From positions 1,240,001 to 1,304,000 of the forward strand of contig JAGFMI010000006.1 of assembly GCA_021030905.1 (NCBI GenBank): a stretch of DNA of 64,000 bases, written 5' to 3'. This stretch comes from Pyrenula massariospora. Lineage: Eukaryota > Ascomycota > Eurotiomycetes > Pyrenulales > Pyrenulaceae. The stretch's first letter is position 1; each line of letters begins with the position of its first letter. The notes below the pieces were generated by a model. That model had not been told where the DNA came from. It did no database searches and saw only the letters and a list, made by a program, of their open reading frames with translations. Made by a program: the position numbers and the translations under genes. This document shows, one piece after another, positions 55,050 through 64,000 of the stretch.

Positions 55050-55840
55050 ATGTTCTCCAAATCCCTCCTCGCCTCCACCCTCCTCCTTGCCTCTACGGCA
55101 TCCGCCCAATACGGGGCCCCCGCAGCCATGGGCGCATCCTCAACCAGCGCAGAGTCCATGCCAATGGCATCCAGCGCAGCCGGCGGCCAGGTCATGGTCC
55201 AAGTGGTCCAAGTCGGCGGTTCCAACGGCTCACTTACATACTACCCCAACAATATCCAAGCCGCCCCCGGAAGCATGGTGCAATTCCAATTCCACCCCAA
55301 GGCAAGCCTCCGCCCCACCACTCACCCTCATTCCATTCTAACAAAACCATAAAGAACCACACCGTAACCCAATCCGCCTTCGACACCCCCTGCGTCCCGC
55401 TCTCCCAGACCAACGCCTCCGCCGCCTCCACCATGATCAAATCCGGCTTCATGCCCGTCGCCCAGGCCGACAGCATGCTCCCCGTCTTTACCGTGATGGT
55501 CAACGACACAAAGCCCATCTGGCTGTTCTGCGGACAAACTGGCCATTGCCAGAAGGGCATGGTGGCGGTTATCAATGAGTATGTTCCTCTCCCCCCTCTC
55601 TCCCTCCCCCGCTGTATGTCCTAACGACCATGCAGACAACCCGCAACCGGCAAAACCCTCGAAGCCTTCAAAGCCAAGGCCGCCCAGTTCTCGAGCGGCA
55701 GCGCCAGCGGCTCTGGCGGCGTGAGCAGCACCAGCTCCGGCTCGCCCGCGCAACAGACCACCAACGCGGCGGCCAGGCCCGCTGTATTGGGCTTCACGGG
55801 CTTGTTGGGGTTCTTGGTGCTGGGTGCGTTGTTGGTGTAG
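55050..55840 (+). CDS. GPI-type extracellular cupredoxin
   Basis: Exons: 55050-55301, 55355-55578 and 55636-55840; 226 residues. Introns are 53 and 57 nt. Residues 1-19 are a signal peptide ending STASA. The cupredoxin domain starts at VQVVQVGGSNGSLTYYPNNI and continues GSMVQFQFHPK-NHTVTQSAFD. The likely copper ligands are the His of NHTV, then Cys, His and Met in LFCGQTGHCQKGM. A Ser/Gly-rich stalk and a hydrophobic end (VLGFTGLLGFLVLGALLV) suggest a GPI anchor. Such proteins, called extracellular serine-rich cupredoxins, sit on the fungal surface; whether this one moves electrons or just binds copper is not shown. Intron 1 has a GC 5-prime site (AAG-GCAAGC), the only one that restores the N-H-T-V ligand strand. 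Confidence 0.85.
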
Positions 55841-57236
55841 AGATGATTGTGATGTTGTGGTGGTAGATAGACAAACATGCATAACAGGTCAGGGGCCGGC
55901 AAGGGGACGTGGTAGAGTGGGGAGATTTTTTAATTTGAGGATTGGGCATGGATTGATGGATGGATGGACTGGCTTGACTGGCCGTCGAAAACGAAACGAA
56001 ATACCCCCGTTGTTACCCCGGAGGTTCCGGGTGGAAAGAAAGAGGACATTTTTTGATTCTTAAGATAATTCTATCGAAGCAATAGGATATATACACTTTG
56101 AAAGGATAGAGACGTTTCTTTGGAAAGTGCTTGTTCATCGACTTCTTAGGTTTGGCGGAAGATTTAGATTAAGAGCTCACCCATCAAGATCTACCCATCT
56201 ACGCAACACATCATCTGCACTTCTTCGCCTTCTGCCACCAGCCTATCTCGGGCGATTTGCTTCCCGCCCAGCCCTCATTGATCCTGCTGCTGTCAAATTC
56301 CGTCAGTAGCCGCAGCCGCCGTCTCCAAGAGTCTTAACTCCTTAAGGGCTTTGAACCAGTGGTAAGTACATAAGAGCCTATTTTTTTTTTGGTTTCTCTT
56401 GAGCACGTTACACGCGACTTACTCTGCATAGCCTCCCTGAGGGGGGGTTTCTCAAATCCTTACCCCTAACCAATTGCCACTTGGCGGTCGATGTTCGGAC
56501 CTACATTGCCATTCTTGCACCTGGTGTCTGCAGAAACTCCCCTTGCACGCTTGAGGCTTTTATGGAGACAAGAAATCGGTCTGGTGGGACCTTGATAAAC
56601 AACGACACAGACATGCAGGCTCTTTGTGAGGATAAACGAAGCGAGTGGCTCCATTGTCGCAGGCATCTCGGACGCTGATCTTGGTAAGATTACGAGCGGA
56701 GCTGTAACGTCTGTGTCAATATCTGACTGCTTAGGGGCCTTCTACCTTATACAGGGCTGAAAGAGGCTTTTGGATGGCTGCAAATTCGCTAATAGAAGCG
56801 TGTAACCTTTGTAGAGAGCGGATCTCCGCTTTGCAATGGTCCAAGACTTTAATGATTGGACCCATATTAAAAATCTCATAGATTTCAATGTTAGAGCAGC
56901 CTTGCTACGCAATTTGGCACTGCCAACCTGCACATTGTATGGCTCAGCTTTCATTAGAAACAACTAATCGTTCTAGCATCTAAGGAACCGACTTTTCGAA
57001 TCAACAGTGATGCGAGTTGTGGAAGCTTTTTGTAAAGTGGAGAGAATTAACTCATATCATGTATGGGGGATTGCATGACACCTTTTCCGCTTTGAGTTAG
57101 GAGATCCATCGGCTCTGATATGGCCCATACCCAACGTAGACAACGGCTGTGCGCGTGCTCATCGCCGTCAATTTACGCTGGCTGGTCCGACATTACCGAG
57201 GAAGACTACAAGAACCGCACAATAACTGCAAATTAG
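55841..57236. other. Intergenic, possible remnants
   Basis: A coding-like piece near 56760-56950 reads WMAANSLIEACNLCRERISA on the plus strand and is interrupted by stops. It is too short to identify. Confidence 0.35.
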
Positions 57237-58621
57237 TCAGTATATCTGCACATTGGCTGCTCTTGTTGTTGGTGGAATGACATACGCGGCAGCTGCACCG
57301 AAAATTTCATGTCGTCGCGCCCTGGTGAACAAAGACAGCATCGCAGAGAATGTTAGAGTGAAGATGATGAGGACACCAATGCAGATGGCATAGGCTCTAT
57401 TGGTCGCGATATCTTTGACAAGATGATATAGAATGTAAATCGGGACCAAAAGGAGGACCAGTATCATGAACACAATGATCCCAACAACTAGGCGCTCAAT
57501 GCGTTCGTGATCATAATATATGGAATTTGGATCTGAAGTCTTGCGTCGGGTTTCCTGTGAGACCAAAGTCAGCCCACGGTATAGCACTCGAATAGAGGGT
57601 AACGGACATCGGAACAGAAGAGATACTGTTCTCAACACGTCAGTAGGTCACTCTCAATACAGCGTTCAGTACGGCGTCTGTTCCACACACCTCAATGAGC
57701 GGGCAGTGCAACCACCTAAGAAGGCGTTCGATACCAGCATCAAGCCAAGCGCGTTCTGCATCAGATTTGAGTGTGACCATGTCGTCCTTCCAATAAACCC
57801 ACGCTCTTTCAGAAGTGGCTACGGGGCGTCTATCAGAGATGTAATTCACGACGCTGGCATAATCGGAGCGAGCGGGCTTCTTCATCGCTGTCATTTTCTG
57901 TGCTGTGCACAAAAGATGCGCTTATTCACGTGTCAGATGGTACCAGCAATGTACTTTTGGAGTGCTGGTAAATACCGTATTCATGATAGGTCTGCTCCAA
58001 CTTTTGCAACAAATCTCGGTTCGGCTCGTCATTACGCGTTGTGAGTCTCCGGGATCCACAACGAGCATCCTTCTCATCCAGTTCCTTCAATTCGTTCTCC
58101 AATCTTCGCATTTCATCTTGCTTTTCAAGCAGAAGTCTCGCAGCGACAAAGCCGAACTTTCTGAATATCGTAAAGCCTTCGTCACTGTCTAGGAAGGCAG
58201 CCAGGCGAGGGTATCCTTTTGGGCATTCATCCACTTCGTGCTGTCAGCGAAAGGACTACGGTAGGATTAGATGAACGCACAGTTTCGCACAGTGAAGGGC
58301 GGCCTGGTCGGGCCTTCGTCATCGGGAGAATGGAGACGGGGCTGTCCCCAATTAGTCCATCGGAACCATGTTTTGAGCCATGAATCAGGCTTGATGGATT
58401 CTGTAGGAGCTTAGCGTATCGTCGGGGAGCAGAACAGGCAGCAGCAAACCATGATCTGACCATAGACGGCGGAGGCTGCTCGTTCCAAAAAAGGACGACG
58501 GCGTGGTGGCGGAGGTCGGGGAGCTTGGCAACTCGGGCAACTTTTCCGAGTCACGCTTTGCGCTTGACCCGGCTGCTGCTCCTTCTTCCATCTGGCGACA
58601 TTCTTGTGTCGTCAGAGACAT
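57237..58621 (-). CDS. DUF6594 membrane protein
   Basis: The core is spliced from 58240-57976, 57902-57691, 57625-57608 (an 18-nt micro-exon) and 57554-57237. The joins give GYPRLAAFLDSDEGFTIFRK, YHEY-AQKMTAMKKPARSDYA, LHCPLIE-YLFCSD-ETRRKTSD and then two membrane helices (VVGIIVFMILVLLLVPIYIL and AICIGVLIIFTLTFSAML), the DUF6594 pattern. Introns are 73, 65 and 53 nt. The N-terminal exon is less certain: an ATG at 58621 opens a Ser/Pro-rich, 78-codon frame, but the splice that links it to 58240 is not clear, and an alternative first exon around 58463 exists. DUF6594 proteins are common in Pezizomycotina, often in many copies; the biochemical role is unknown. Neighbours are a small Tudor-like gene and a caspase-like protease. 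Confidence 0.75.
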
Positions 58622-58827
58622 CTTATCTTAATTGATCATCGATTGATAAATGAGGAAAACACTACCGAAGATCGTTAGAGACTCTACATATTTCCTCGAA
58701 GGCCGTTGCAGCATGCTATATACCCGAGCCAACGCCAGCCTTGTTACCATTGCGTTCCAGCTCAATCGTCACCGCAGATAGCCCTGTACGCCTATCAATG
58801 ATTCAAAAGATCTCTCTTGAAATGTGT

Positions 58828-59058
58828 TCAGTGCCTGTTGCTGGACAGGCTGTCCTCCTCGACCCATTCACCGCCCCCATATAAATTCTGGTCTTTATCC
58901 ACGATTTGATAGAAGCAACTACCTTCTCGGTTTTGATTCCGAGCAACAACCATTACGGGAACATTAATTCCATCTGGTGTCTTGAACCAGACATATTCGT
59001 TCACATCATAGTTGTAAGGTGACTGGTGCCTCATGAACATGAGTTCTGCGTTGTCCAT
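58828..59058 (-). CDS. Small Tudor-like protein
   Basis: A single exon of 76 residues from a clean ATG. The sequence NEYVWFKTPDGINVPVMVVA then QIVDKDQNLYGGGEWVEEDSL has the short alternating strands of a Tudor or chromo-barrel-like module, a pattern also seen in other short fungal proteins. It has no signal peptide or membrane segment. It lies between the DUF6594 gene and the caspase-like gene and is read in the same direction as the former. Function unknown; assignment is by pattern only. Confidence 0.5.
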   Translation of the reverse strand: MDNAELMFMRHQSPYNYDVNEYVWFKTPDGINVPVMVVARNQNREGSCFYQIVDKDQNLYGGGEWVEEDSLSSNRH

Positions 59059-59775
59059 TCATGCTCACCATATCAGGAACGGAACGTCCGTAATATGCAC
59101 GTTCCTTTTGCTCCTCTGGAACCTAGCTTATTTCAGCTTCATTTAGCGAACGATGATGATTGGCCCACCTTTCTTTGTGGATCCGCCATAAAACTACCTT
59201 TACTTTTCTCTTTAGCCCGCGAATACCAAAATTGACCACAGAAATCGGAGTTTTTTGTTTGATTGGATTGTGACAAAATCTGCCTCGTGTCAGCCAGAGA
59301 AGACACATGAGATGGGGTAGGCTTTAAATGCGCCGGCACTCATCAGGCTCTGCACATTTCTTTTGTCCAGCTTGACGAGATGCATCTTCTCCGCATTGCG
59401 GACCAGATACGGCCAATGCCGAGATTGTGTAACCCACCAATAGAAAAATTGGGCGCCAATGGGGACTGGTCTGGTTCTTTGCCTAGAAGCCTTAGCCTGG
59501 CTTGCATGCACAGTCCTTTGGCATGATAAGCAGTAGTACCCTGTTGGCTTGCCTTTTGTTGAGCCTCATGTTCAGCCTAAGGCAGATTCTGGTATCAGCT
59601 GGCAGTGCATGCGCCACAGAACCCAGTGGCTGTGTATAGCATGCGTTCTGCAGCGAGTCTATTTCGCAGTCACCTACAGAACCTATAACACGATGCGCAG
59701 TCAGGCTTCCAAAAATTTCACAACGTCCTGCCAGTTGCCGCATCGAGGTCCCACTCAATCGTGGGCTGATTCAAA
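59059..59775. other. Intergenic between small Tudor-like gene and caspase-like gene
   Basis: Only short overlapping frames; the promoter of the gene at 59776 lies here. Confidence 0.4.
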
Positions 59776-61287
59776 ATGGCATTTTCGCAAACGACAAGTG
59801 GAGTTCCACCGCCTTCTCAATCTGAGCTTAAGGTACTTTGGGAAGACGAGATGAGAGAAGTCAACACGTACGTGCACCACAAGCACGTTGTCGCACTACT
59901 CCTTTTTTGGGAGAACAAAGAAGAATGGACAGATATGGAGACCGAAGAAGAAGTACCAATCAAGATAACATTACTTTAACGCATCAAACTAATGGTTGCA
60001 GGTTGATAGGCTAGGCAAGGTTCTTAAGGAAACCTACAAGTTCCGAGTCCGAAAACGTGTCTTCCGGCCTAGCGAGGGCCAACGAGTACAACTTCAAATG
60101 AACAAATACCTTGCCGAGTTCGTCGCAGAGTTTGACAATGAAAATGATACTCTACTGATTATCTATTACGCCGGCCATGGCTGGGAACTACCTGGTGGGA
60201 GAGGACTACAATTAGCAGGGTTTGTTGCAACTCTGTGCCAAAGGAGTGCCAAAAAATTAAGGTCAATTCTAGAAAAACCGGTTTCAACATGCCTGAAAGA
60301 CATGTACAACGAATGGGCATCGACTGGATTAGATCCGAGCAAAATATTCAAGAAACTGATGCCGACGTGCTTTTAATCCTCGATTGCTGTGCCTCTGGAG
60401 CATTGACTCACCACGATCGATCACGAGGACGAAGATTTGAGCTTCTAGCGGCGTGTGACCACAACAAGACAACACGCTTCCCTGGTCAATACTCGTTTAC
60501 GTCGGCATTAATTTGGGCTCTTGAACAGCTGGCAGATGAGAGTCCCTTCAGCACTTGCAAGCTAAAGCTGAAGATAGCTAAGGCGCCTCACTTTTCCGAG
60601 ATTAATCAAAATATTGTGCTTTGTCCTCGATATCCCAAATCGAAACGGTACTCTCCAGATGAACATATAATGATGGAAGTTGTTGGGAAGAATCCGTTGG
60701 AGACCTTGCAAATACCGCGTGAGGATGAGAAGCAAGACGGAGATTATCTTGATCTTAGGCTTCATTTCAACGGAAAGGTCGACAAACGCGAGCTCAAGAA
60801 AACAGCAGGTGAAATGAAGCAGGTAATTAACAACAGTGAGCTTTCACTACGTCGCATTGGACTGGTGAGCAAAGGCAATATAGTGCAAGAAGCAGCGGCG
60901 AGATTCATTTGGGCGGTCCGAAGGAAACAATCCATCAATACCGTAAACTCGCTAACACCGCCGACGCCGACGCCGAACACACCGAACGAATTGATCGCGG
61001 TCCAACATGTCGAGCACGACGAACGGAACGGCCTTTTGCCGAGCCCCAAAATTCCGATAATCAAGAGGCCAGCCCGGCCACACATCATTGCAAGTGCTGA
61101 GGAAGATGAACAGACGCCATTGCTGCCAGCTGGAAGCAAAGATGATTCTAACAGCCATCCACCTCCGGGTATACGTTACCATTTTGGAGAGCTACTTAAG
61201 TGCATCTGGTCCGAGCTCCTCAGCTGCTTCTGTTGGCGGCGCGAAAATACCGTAAGTTACCTCGCTACCGGCGCCTTCAAATGCTAA
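59776..61287 (+). CDS. Caspase-like (C14 family) protease
   Basis: Exons: 59776-59952, 60002-60219 and 60273-61287; 469 residues. Introns are 49 and 53 nt (the second uses GTTTGT). The caspase fold shows the strand KHVVALLLFWENK, helix LGKVLKETYKFRV, then LLIIYYAGHG with the catalytic His118 and VLLILDCCASGAL with the catalytic Cys170 or 171. The splice gives GLQLAG-KTGFNMPERH between them, as expected. A perfect GTAAGT at 61252 could instead remove 51 nt and end the protein TSPKLEQNSPV. After the protease domain come a helical region, a Pro/Thr-rich linker and a cysteine-rich tail (LLKCIWSELLSCFCWRRE) that could be palmitoylated. Such fungal caspase-like proteins are distinct from yeast metacaspase Mca1 and are suspected in cell-death control. 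Confidence 0.82.
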
Positions 61288-62904
61288 GTGGAAGATAACT
61301 AGACTTCGCCAAAGTTAGAGCAAAACTCTCCTGTGTGAGAGGCATCCACCTTCCGAAAAACTTATCCCAAGGCCAGGATATTGGTCCCCTACTCATCTAC
61401 AGACTGAAGAAATGACTAAGACGACATAAAAAGCACTCAGTCACTGTATCGGGGACCCAGTGTCGCTTGAGACAGCAAGGACAGAGAAGCCTCGCCGACG
61501 CAGATGTTCGAAACATTTGCGAGCAACCTGCGAAGTAATGCCAAGCATCTTGCGTGTTTTCAACCTGCTAAGTTTTCGCAGTCCTAACAAGAATCGCTTT
61601 CAGTTCAATATCTTCGGATGCCATCAAAGGTTTAATCAGTCCTCAGCCATCAGCTTCCTTGGCGACCGTGACTAAACATCTCCACGGCCTATGAAAATAC
61701 GGGCTAGGAAAAGGGCATGATACTTCTTCAGAGGTGAAGTTGAGAAGTGATCTTGTGGAAGAACACACCCTCCCATTGCGACGAGCAAACTAGACCTGGA
61801 ATCCTACCCAGATGCAATGTATAAGATGGGCCAGAACAACCTAGTGTATATTGGATTTGATAATATTCTGGGTCAAATCATGTATCTAATATTTGGGCTA
61901 GGAGAGACTGGAGAACAAGGGAGCTTAAACAGAGCGACTCTAAAGCAAGTCCGCAGGGCCAACGCAAGGGAAACTGTTTTCGATTCTTCTTATAGCATTC
62001 GCGTTCTTAAATTTGCCAGTGCCTTACACTGTATGATCAGGGGTCAAGAAAGGACTCGTACCGCAAGCCTTCCCTACATTGTCTAGCGGAGGCCCGTTTT
62101 GTGCTAGCGCAACGCGCAACGTTGTAGAAAGAATTCATGCCATATGCTCAGGCTAATCAGAGAAAAACGTTTCTTATGGGGAGAAGAAAATTGCTCGAAT
62201 GTTTGATATGATATGGGGCTAAGTGCGGCTTTGATAGCTCGCCCAGAGTGTGTGTGGATGACAGAAGCGGCGGGTGGACGGTGAAAAAGTTGAGTGTCAT
62301 TCTATGCTCGTTTGTGGCTAGAGGTGTGAAACAACCGGGGTTTTTGGGACACAAGACTGATATCCTAAAGGCAATGAGAGCTTCTTCAATGTCCATATTA
62401 ATAGATGAGGATGCATCGGTCTCTGAGTTGTCGCGATATTGTAGACGCAGGGTCGATGAGTTTGTGACAACTCACGTCTATAACGAAAAAAATTCGTTCA
62501 AAATGAAAGCTTGATTTTGCCGCAAAAATGATAATATGATTACAATAGAAGCTAAATTATATTTTTCCCTGCGTATCCTTTTTTCCAGGCTTTTTCCAGT
62601 GATCAATCAATTTGTACAAGTTAAAATGCGGCATCGACAAGAGCAATGAGTGTGCAACAACACAAAAGAAAATGTTGGGAGGCTAGCTAAGTGAGTGACG
62701 ATAGTTGGATCCTGTAAGCAACGCAGACAAATGATAGGTAATATACAAGTATCAAGGGAAATATGGGGGTGGAGGAGTATTAAGGCAGGTTGAAAATTCA
62801 AAAGAAAAAAACCGCAAGCTCAACCTGATATCCTTCACCATACATGCCTCCAAGCATCGGGTGGGACTTGGAGTCTGTTTTTGATTAGAGCCAAAGAGGG
62901 TCTG
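61288..62904. other. 1.6 kb intergenic, nothing recognised
   Basis: AT-rich toward 62500-62600. No family-like frame. Confidence 0.45.
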
Positions 62905-64000
62905 TCAATAAGCAACTCCGACCTGATTATTATGTCCAAGTCCCTGCTCATAGCGTTTCTGGCGCTCAGCGTTGCTCCCAGCGCCGGTGCCATTGCGATG
63001 ATCCCGGACAGCGGCCAGGCTGCGCTGCTTCGTGAGTCTCCCCTTCGGCCGCTCTTCTTCACGTGGGATTGGGAGGGTGAGTTCAGTCTCTCGCCCAGCG
63101 GAATAACCGCCGTTACCCGTAAAAGACTCCTGCTTCAACAGGCCGGAGACAATGCTGCCAGCAACGGGATGGATGGCGCTGGCGACCGCGGGTGCTACTT
63201 TCATAGCAATTGGGGCGATCTTCTTCACGGCGGCGCCGATGAGTTCGAAGAATCCCTCTTCTTGCAGTTGCTCAGGCGGGAGCTTCATCACGGCCTGGAG
63301 CGCGGCCTCTGCGACAACGGCTCGCTGGGCCAATGCGTCAGCTGAGAACCCCTGGTTGGTACCACCTGGGATGGCAGGGTCCTCCAAGGATGATTCGGCC
63401 CGTGAACCGAGAGCTTGGACGAGGATAGGAAGGCCATGCTTCGCAGCAGCAAGCACGCCTTGGCCGGCGAAGCGAACGCCGGCTTTCAATATGTCAGTCC
63501 ATGCCTCTTCGGTGTCACCATCAATGGCGGACTCTTGCAGATTTTGGCTCAAGGCGGCGTGTACATTCGCAAGGAAAGCTTCGGCACGATGATCGGCAGG
63601 ATCATCGATAGCCGGGCTGTAAAGGAATGTTGGGCGGATCTGGTCTGCCGAGGATCCCGTGAAGCTTTCGGCGCCGGATGCAACCTTCGTATTGTATTGT
63701 TGCAAGGAATCAAGCGCCATGCGTAGAGCGGGTTCCATCATCGCTCCCATAACATGAGGGGCAGCCTTGCGAATTGTGGGCAAAACTTTCATCACCGAGT
63801 CCTTCATGTCTGTGAAGATGCTCTCTTCAACGTGTTGACTCATCTCTGTTGACTGAATAGCCATCAATGCGGCTTCAGCCAGGATGGCTCGTTCCATGGA
63901 ACCCTCGTGGAGATTAGGCGTATCCAATGCACTCTCAGCTTTACTGGGGTTGGCTGCCAGATTACCAGCAGCATTCAGAGCGAAGCCGGCAAGAGCGCCA
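62905..64000 (-). CDS. Alanine-rich helical protein with internal duplication (partial)
   Basis: The frame runs from beyond the right edge of the window to its stop at 62905; about 365 residues are visible and the N-terminus is missing. Two copies of a helical block are seen: RAILAEAALMAIQSTEMSQH ... KVLPTIRKAAPHVMGAM and RAVVAEAALQAVMKLPPEQL ... KKIAPIAMKVAPAVASA, about 190 residues apart. Between and after them are Ala/Gly-rich helices (GVLAAAKHGLPILVQALGSR) and a basic, disordered tail. The pattern resembles fungal extracellular or surface proteins of unknown function. No catalytic motif is visible. The open frames on the other strand here are its shadows. Confidence 0.7.
   Translation of the reverse strand, partial: GALAGFALNAAGNLAANPSKAESALDTPNLHEGSMERAILAEAALMAIQSTEMSQHVEESIFTDMKDSVMKVLPTIRKAAPHVMGAMMEPALRMALDSLQQYNTKVASGAESFTGSSADQIRPTFLYSPAIDDPADHRAEAFLANVHAALSQNLQESAIDGDTEEAWTDILKAGVRFAGQGVLAAAKHGLPILVQALGSRAESSLEDPAIPGGTNQGFSADALAQRAVVAEAALQAVMKLPPEQLQEEGFFELIGAAVKKIAPIAMKVAPAVASAIHPVAGSIVSGLLKQESFTGNGGYSAGRETELTLPIPREEERPKGRLTKQRSLAAVRDHRNGTGAGSNAERQKRYEQGLGHNNQVGVAY

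Noticed and set aside
63152-63592. 146-codon plus frame
   Set aside because: Shadow of the alanine-rich minus-strand gene.
1-64000. CRISPR arrays, retroelements, intact DNA transposons
   Set aside because: None expected or seen: no regular spaced repeats, no reverse transcriptase, integrase or transposase motifs in any frame read.

Overview
The window looks like nuclear DNA of a filamentous ascomycete (Pezizomycotina). It has spliced genes with 45-156 nt GT-AG introns, Zn2Cys6 regulators, small secreted cysteine-rich proteins, fungal-only families (DUF6594, MIF-like, fungal F-box), a dispersed 5S rRNA gene and nonsense changes of the kind left by repeat-induced point mutation (RIP). The species cannot be named from the sequence.

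Layout. 1-5.9 kb: one small secreted protein in otherwise gene-poor DNA. 5.95-8.0 kb: a spliced PD-(D/E)XK-like (DUF7924-type) gene whose frame continues past a TAG. 8-12.4 kb: gene-poor DNA with decayed coding remnants and a sharply bounded AT-rich island. 12.7-16.5 kb: a broken ankyrin-repeat gene and a damaged or oddly spliced F-box gene. 17.3-18.1 kb: a four-helix membrane protein. 19.7-21.5 kb: the kinetochore gene mis12, with a complete 5S rRNA gene inside its second intron; it diverges from a C2HC zinc-finger gene. 23.6 kb: a secreted cysteine-rich protein. 25.7-31.2 kb: two divergent, related Zn2Cys6 regulators. 31.6-34.0 kb: a dynamin-family GTPase. 35.3-38.2 kb: a glycine-rich repeat protein, a conserved fungal protein and a MIF-fold protein. 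39.0-40.8 kb: a Poa1-type macrodomain protein. 41.7-46.0 kb: two further, degenerate relatives of the PD-(D/E)XK-like family. 49.5-50.7 kb: an F-box gene split by one TAG. 52.0 kb: CENP-X/Mhf2. 53.3-55.8 kb: a secreted protein and a GPI-type cupredoxin. 57.2-61.3 kb: a DUF6594 membrane protein, a small Tudor-like protein and a caspase-like protease. 62.9-64.0 kb: an alanine-rich protein with an internal duplication, running off the window.

The mix is housekeeping genes (mis12, CENP-X, 5S, macrodomain, dynamin) set among fast-evolving accessory families (ankyrin, F-box, DUF7924-type, DUF6594, caspase-like, secreted proteins). The damage falls on the accessory families. At least four genes there carry a TAA or TAG that a single C-to-T change of a CAA or CAG codon would explain. 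No CRISPR, tRNA, LTR element or intact transposon was recognised.
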